Assembly: GCA_016794545.1 (NCBI GenBank)
Contig: JAEUJX010000030.1
Location: forward strand, 1-36,479
Origin: Myxococcales bacterium
GTDB lineage: Bacteria; Myxococcota_A; Polyangia; Haliangiales; Haliangiaceae
DNA: 36,479 bases
Direction of reading: 5' to 3'
In this document: positions 34,007-36,479 of the stretch, piece after piece
Position numbering within the stretch: the first letter of the stretch is position 1
How the letters are laid out: every line of letters begins with the position of its first letter
Notes under the pieces: model-generated
Told to the model about the DNA's origin: nothing
The model's input: the letters and a program-made list of their open reading frames with translations, nothing else
The model's database searches: none
Translations under genes and position numbers: made by a program

Positions 34007-35170
34007 ATGCCTCCCCGTACCAAGCAGCAGGCCCGCAATCACAAGTGGGGCCGATATCTCAAGATCGCCGGTGACGCCGGAACGATCGCGATGGCCTTGC
34101 GCGACAAGCCCACGCCGCTCGACTGGCTCGGCGTCGCGCTGCGCGCGATCGGCCTGGGCCTCACCGTGCGCGACGAGCGCCGCCGCGCCGAGTCCGGCGA
34201 TCCCTGGAAGTACTTCTCCGACGTCCGCGGCGAGGAGTGGCTCGAGGTGCCCGACGAGTTCCGCCGCCTCGTGCTCGATCACGTCGCCCACGTCGAGGTC
34301 GACGAGAGCTACTGGGACGGCGATCCGCAGTCGCCGTACATCTGTCGCGGCACGATCGGCGAGGAGGTCTTCGCGTGGATCGGCGAGGGCCAGAACGCGA
34401 TCGCCGACGGCCCGTACCTCCTGGCGCGGCGCCAGACGGAGAGCTACCGTGCGCTCGGCGAGAAGCTGTGGCGCCGCCTGGGTGGCAAGCAGCTGCTCTA
34501 TGGCAACAGCGGCCTCGCGCTCGATCCGTTCACGTCCGAGGGCGTCGTCGCGACCGCCCAGATGCGCGAGCTGCGCGATCGCATGAAGCGCTTCGTCGAC
34601 GCGGGCCAGGCGCGCAGCTACCTGCTCGGCGGCCCGCCCGGCACCGGCAAGTCGGTCGCGATCCGCTGGATGATCGGCGAGCTCGGTCTCACCAGCGTGC
34701 GCATCGACCTCGGCGTGCTCGCGCGGCTGCACGGCTCGCACGCGGCGTCGCTGTCGACCTCGCTCGAGACGCTGCTGCGCCTGCTCCGTCCGCAGGCGAT
34801 GATCCTCGACGACCTCGACCGCGTCGCCGTCACCGCGCCGCTGCTCGCGTTCCTCGAGATGGCGCGCCGCACGTGCACCGTCGTCGTCGGTTCGGCGAAC
34901 TCGGTGCAGAAGTTGATGGGCGCCGCGGTGCGGCCCGGCCGGTTCGATGACATCGTGCGCGTCGATCGGCTCGATCCGGTCGTCCTCCAGACGCTGCTCG
35001 CCGCCGACGCGGACCTCCACGCGCGGCTCGCCGAGCTGCCCGCCGCCTACGTCGTCGAGTTCGCCGCGCGGCGCCGGGTGCTCGGCCGCGAGCAGGCGCT
35101 GGTGGAGCTCGACGAGCTGATCGCGCGCAGCAAGGCGATCGCCGGCAGCGCCGAGTGCGACGCCGACTAG
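34007..35170 (+). CDS. AAA-family ATPase, function unknown
   Basis: ATG 34007 opens a 387-residue protein. The N-terminal 190 residues are not a known domain to me; a weakly hydrophobic stretch (about 36-52, LDWLGVALRAIGLGL) is too weak to call a TM segment with confidence. The ATPase core shows Walker A GGPPGTGKS (208-216, Lys215), Walker B MILDDLDR (265-272), a sensor-1 strand VVVGSAN, and RPGRFDD, which matches the arginine-finger region of classical AAA proteins and of BCS1-like members. A short C-terminal helical lid follows. It is probably a substrate-remodelling or membrane-associated ATPase. No partner gene is obvious; the next gene is a metabolic dehydrogenase 22 bp downstream. Confidence 0.8.
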   Translation: MPPRTKQQARNHKWGRYLKIAGDAGTIAMALRDKPTPLDWLGVALRAIGLGLTVRDERRRAESGDPWKYFSDVRGEEWLEVPDEFRRLVLDHVAHVEVDESYWDGDPQSPYICRGTIGEEVFAWIGEGQNAIADGPYLLARRQTESYRALGEKLWRRLGGKQLLYGNSGLALDPFTSEGVVATAQMRELRDRMKRFVDAGQARSYLLGGPPGTGKSVAIRWMIGELGLTSVRIDLGVLARLHGSHAASLSTSLETLLRLLRPQAMILDDLDRVAVTAPLLAFLEMARRTCTVVVGSANSVQKLMGAAVRPGRFDDIVRVDRLDPVVLQTLLAADADLHARLAELPAAYVVEFAARRRVLGREQALVELDELIARSKAIAGSAECDAD

Positions 35171-35192
35171 CGCGGAGTACGCTCGGCGCGTG

Positions 35193-36479
35193 ATGGAAGA
35201 CCGGAGCCTCGCGTCGCTGTTCCCGACCTCTCTCGCCGACATCCCGGGCGTGCGCCCCGAAGCGAACCCCGCCGTGATGCTGATCGACGGCCGCGTGCGC
35301 CGCGTCGAGGCCGCGGATGCCGTGACGCCGATCTACTCGAAGGTCGGCGTGCGCGACGGCGAGGGCGTCGCGCCGGTGCTGCTCGGCTACGAGCCGAAGC
35401 TCGGCAAGGAGCACGCGGCCGAGGCGCTCGCCGCGGCGGAGCGCGCGTGGGCCAACGGCAGCGGTGCGTGGCCGACGGCGCCGCTCGAGACCCGGATCGC
35501 GGCGATCGAGAGGTTCGGCGCGCTCGTGCAGGCGCAGCTCGATGGCGTGGCCACCCTGCTCCAGCTCGAGATCGGCAAGCCGGTCGCCGCGGCGCGCGCG
35601 GAGGTCACGCGCAGCCTCGCGTACATCACCGAGACGATCGCGGCGGCGCGCCGGATCGGCGAGGGCACGTCGTTCACCGGAGTCAACGGGACGGTCACGC
35701 ACCACGCGCGCGAGCACGCACGGCCGCTCGGCCTCGTCCTGTGCGTGGCGCCGTTCAACTACCCGATCAACGAGTTCCTCACGACGATCATCCCGGCGCT
35801 GCTCGCCGGCAACGTCGTGCTCGCGAAGACGCCGCGGTTCGGCGTGCTCGCGAACCAGCTGCTGGCCGGCGCGTTCGCCGAGGCGTTCCCGCCGGGCGTC
35901 GTCGCGCTGCTCCCTGGCGACGGCCGCATCGTGCTGCCGGCGCTGATCGCGGCGTCGACGAACGACCTGTTCGGCCAGCCGATGGGCGCGATCGACGTGC
36001 TCGCGTTCATCGGCAGCGAGGGCGCGGCGAACGCGATCCTCAAGGGCCATCCGACACCGAGCTTCATCCACAAGATCCTCGGCCTCGGCGCGAAGAATGC
36101 GGCGGTCGTGCTCCCCGGCGCCGATCCGGCGGCGGTCGCCCCGAAGCTCGCGAAGGGCTCGCTCGGGTTCAACGGGCAGCGCTGCACCGCCGAGAAGCTG
36201 ATCTTCGTCCCCGAGGGCCCCGAGGGCGACGCGCACGTCGCGGCGCTCGCCGGCAAGATCGCCGCGCTGCCGCTCGGCATGCCGTGGGATCCCGCCGCCG
36301 CGATCACGCCGCTCCCCGAGGCGAACAAGCTCGAGGCGATGTGGGCCCTCGTCACCGACGCGACGGCGAAGGGCGCGCGGATCGTCAACGACGGCGGGGG
36401 CCGCGGCTTCTACTCGATCATGCGCCCCGCGGTGCTCGACGGCGTCGCCGAGGGAATGCGCGTGTTCCACGAGGAGCAG
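35193..36479 (+). CDS. GapN-like NADP-dependent aldehyde dehydrogenase (3' end beyond window)
   Basis: ATG 35193, or GTG 35190 just before it, opens a frame that runs to the window edge; 429 codons are visible. The aldehyde dehydrogenase fold is clear: GLVLCVAPFNYPINEF with the catalytic Asn, a LAFIGSEGAA block, GFNGQRCTAEKLIFV with nucleophile Cys331, and an AITPLPEANKLEAM region. The closest family I recognise is non-phosphorylating glyceraldehyde-3-phosphate dehydrogenase (GapN), which oxidises G3P to 3-phosphoglycerate with NADP. The segment that normally holds the general-base Glu (ELGGK) reads ILGLGAKN at 295-302, with Gly297 in the usual Glu position. Substrate and activity are therefore less certain. 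It may be co-transcribed with the AAA gene. Confidence 0.85.
   Translation, partial: MEDRSLASLFPTSLADIPGVRPEANPAVMLIDGRVRRVEAADAVTPIYSKVGVRDGEGVAPVLLGYEPKLGKEHAAEALAAAERAWANGSGAWPTAPLETRIAAIERFGALVQAQLDGVATLLQLEIGKPVAAARAEVTRSLAYITETIAAARRIGEGTSFTGVNGTVTHHAREHARPLGLVLCVAPFNYPINEFLTTIIPALLAGNVVLAKTPRFGVLANQLLAGAFAEAFPPGVVALLPGDGRIVLPALIAASTNDLFGQPMGAIDVLAFIGSEGAANAILKGHPTPSFIHKILGLGAKNAAVVLPGADPAAVAPKLAKGSLGFNGQRCTAEKLIFVPEGPEGDAHVAALAGKIAALPLGMPWDPAAAITPLPEANKLEAMWALVTDATAKGARIVNDGGGRGFYSIMRPAVLDGVAEGMRVFHEEQ

Noticed and set aside
34830-36470. Long minus-strand open frame opposite the GapN-like gene
   Set aside because: The plus strand carries aldehyde dehydrogenase motifs including the catalytic Cys; the antisense product is a low-complexity Arg/Asp/Ala sequence.

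Overview
The window is very GC-rich, densely packed bacterial chromosome with no rRNA, tRNA, insertion sequence, prophage or CRISPR array that I can see. Gene content points to a Gram-negative member of the Myxococcota (inference): many secreted lipoproteins with DxDGDG (FG-GAP/VCBS-like) motifs, a MopE-type metal-binding motif, a Ser/Thr kinase fused to an AAA-type ATPase, an ECF sigma/anti-sigma pair and an NtrY-like histidine kinase. Kofleriaceae/Haliangium relatives are my best guess, but I cannot test that from sequence alone.

Layout. 1-193 (-) is the start of a secreted protein cut by the window edge. 330-3895 (+) holds two lipoproteins followed by a NagZ-type glycoside hydrolase. 3899-12832 (-) is a five-gene, translationally coupled operon, read right to left: DUF4175-like coiled-coil membrane protein, secreted gluzincin/TPR protein, MoxR AAA ATPase, DUF58 protein, BatA-like membrane protein. 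Divergent from it, 12889-14638 (+) encodes an ECF sigma factor, a membrane anti-sigma candidate and a small secreted protein, again with overlapping stops and starts. 14728-16935 (+) is an AsmA-like protein fused to a GT51 peptidoglycan glycosyltransferase. 17016-18521 (+) is a lipoprotein with nine tandem repeats of about 36 residues. trmH (-) and a large kinase-ATPase gene (+) diverge from about 19268, and the kinase gene overlaps an FAD oxidoreductase gene ending at 24684. 24699-26115 (-) holds two secreted/membrane proteins of unknown function. 26279-33034 (+) is a four-gene coupled operon: bifunctional PBP1A, FG-GAP protein, family-5 solute-binding protein, NtrY-like sensor kinase. A polysaccharide deacetylase lipoprotein (-) converges on it and shares the CTAG stop. 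34007-35170 (+) is an AAA ATPase, and 35193 to the edge is a GapN-like aldehyde dehydrogenase.

Common theme. Peptidoglycan and envelope functions dominate: NagZ, the MoxR/DUF58/BatA-like/DUF4175 cluster, two different GT51 enzymes, a deacetylase, and an envelope-type sigma/anti-sigma pair. The most promising candidate for an undescribed system is the 26279-33034 operon, where a cell-wall synthase, a peptide-type binding protein with no permease genes beside it, and a sensor kinase are translationally coupled. That reading is an inference. The AsmA-GT51 fusion and the tandem-repeat lipoprotein are the most unusual single proteins.
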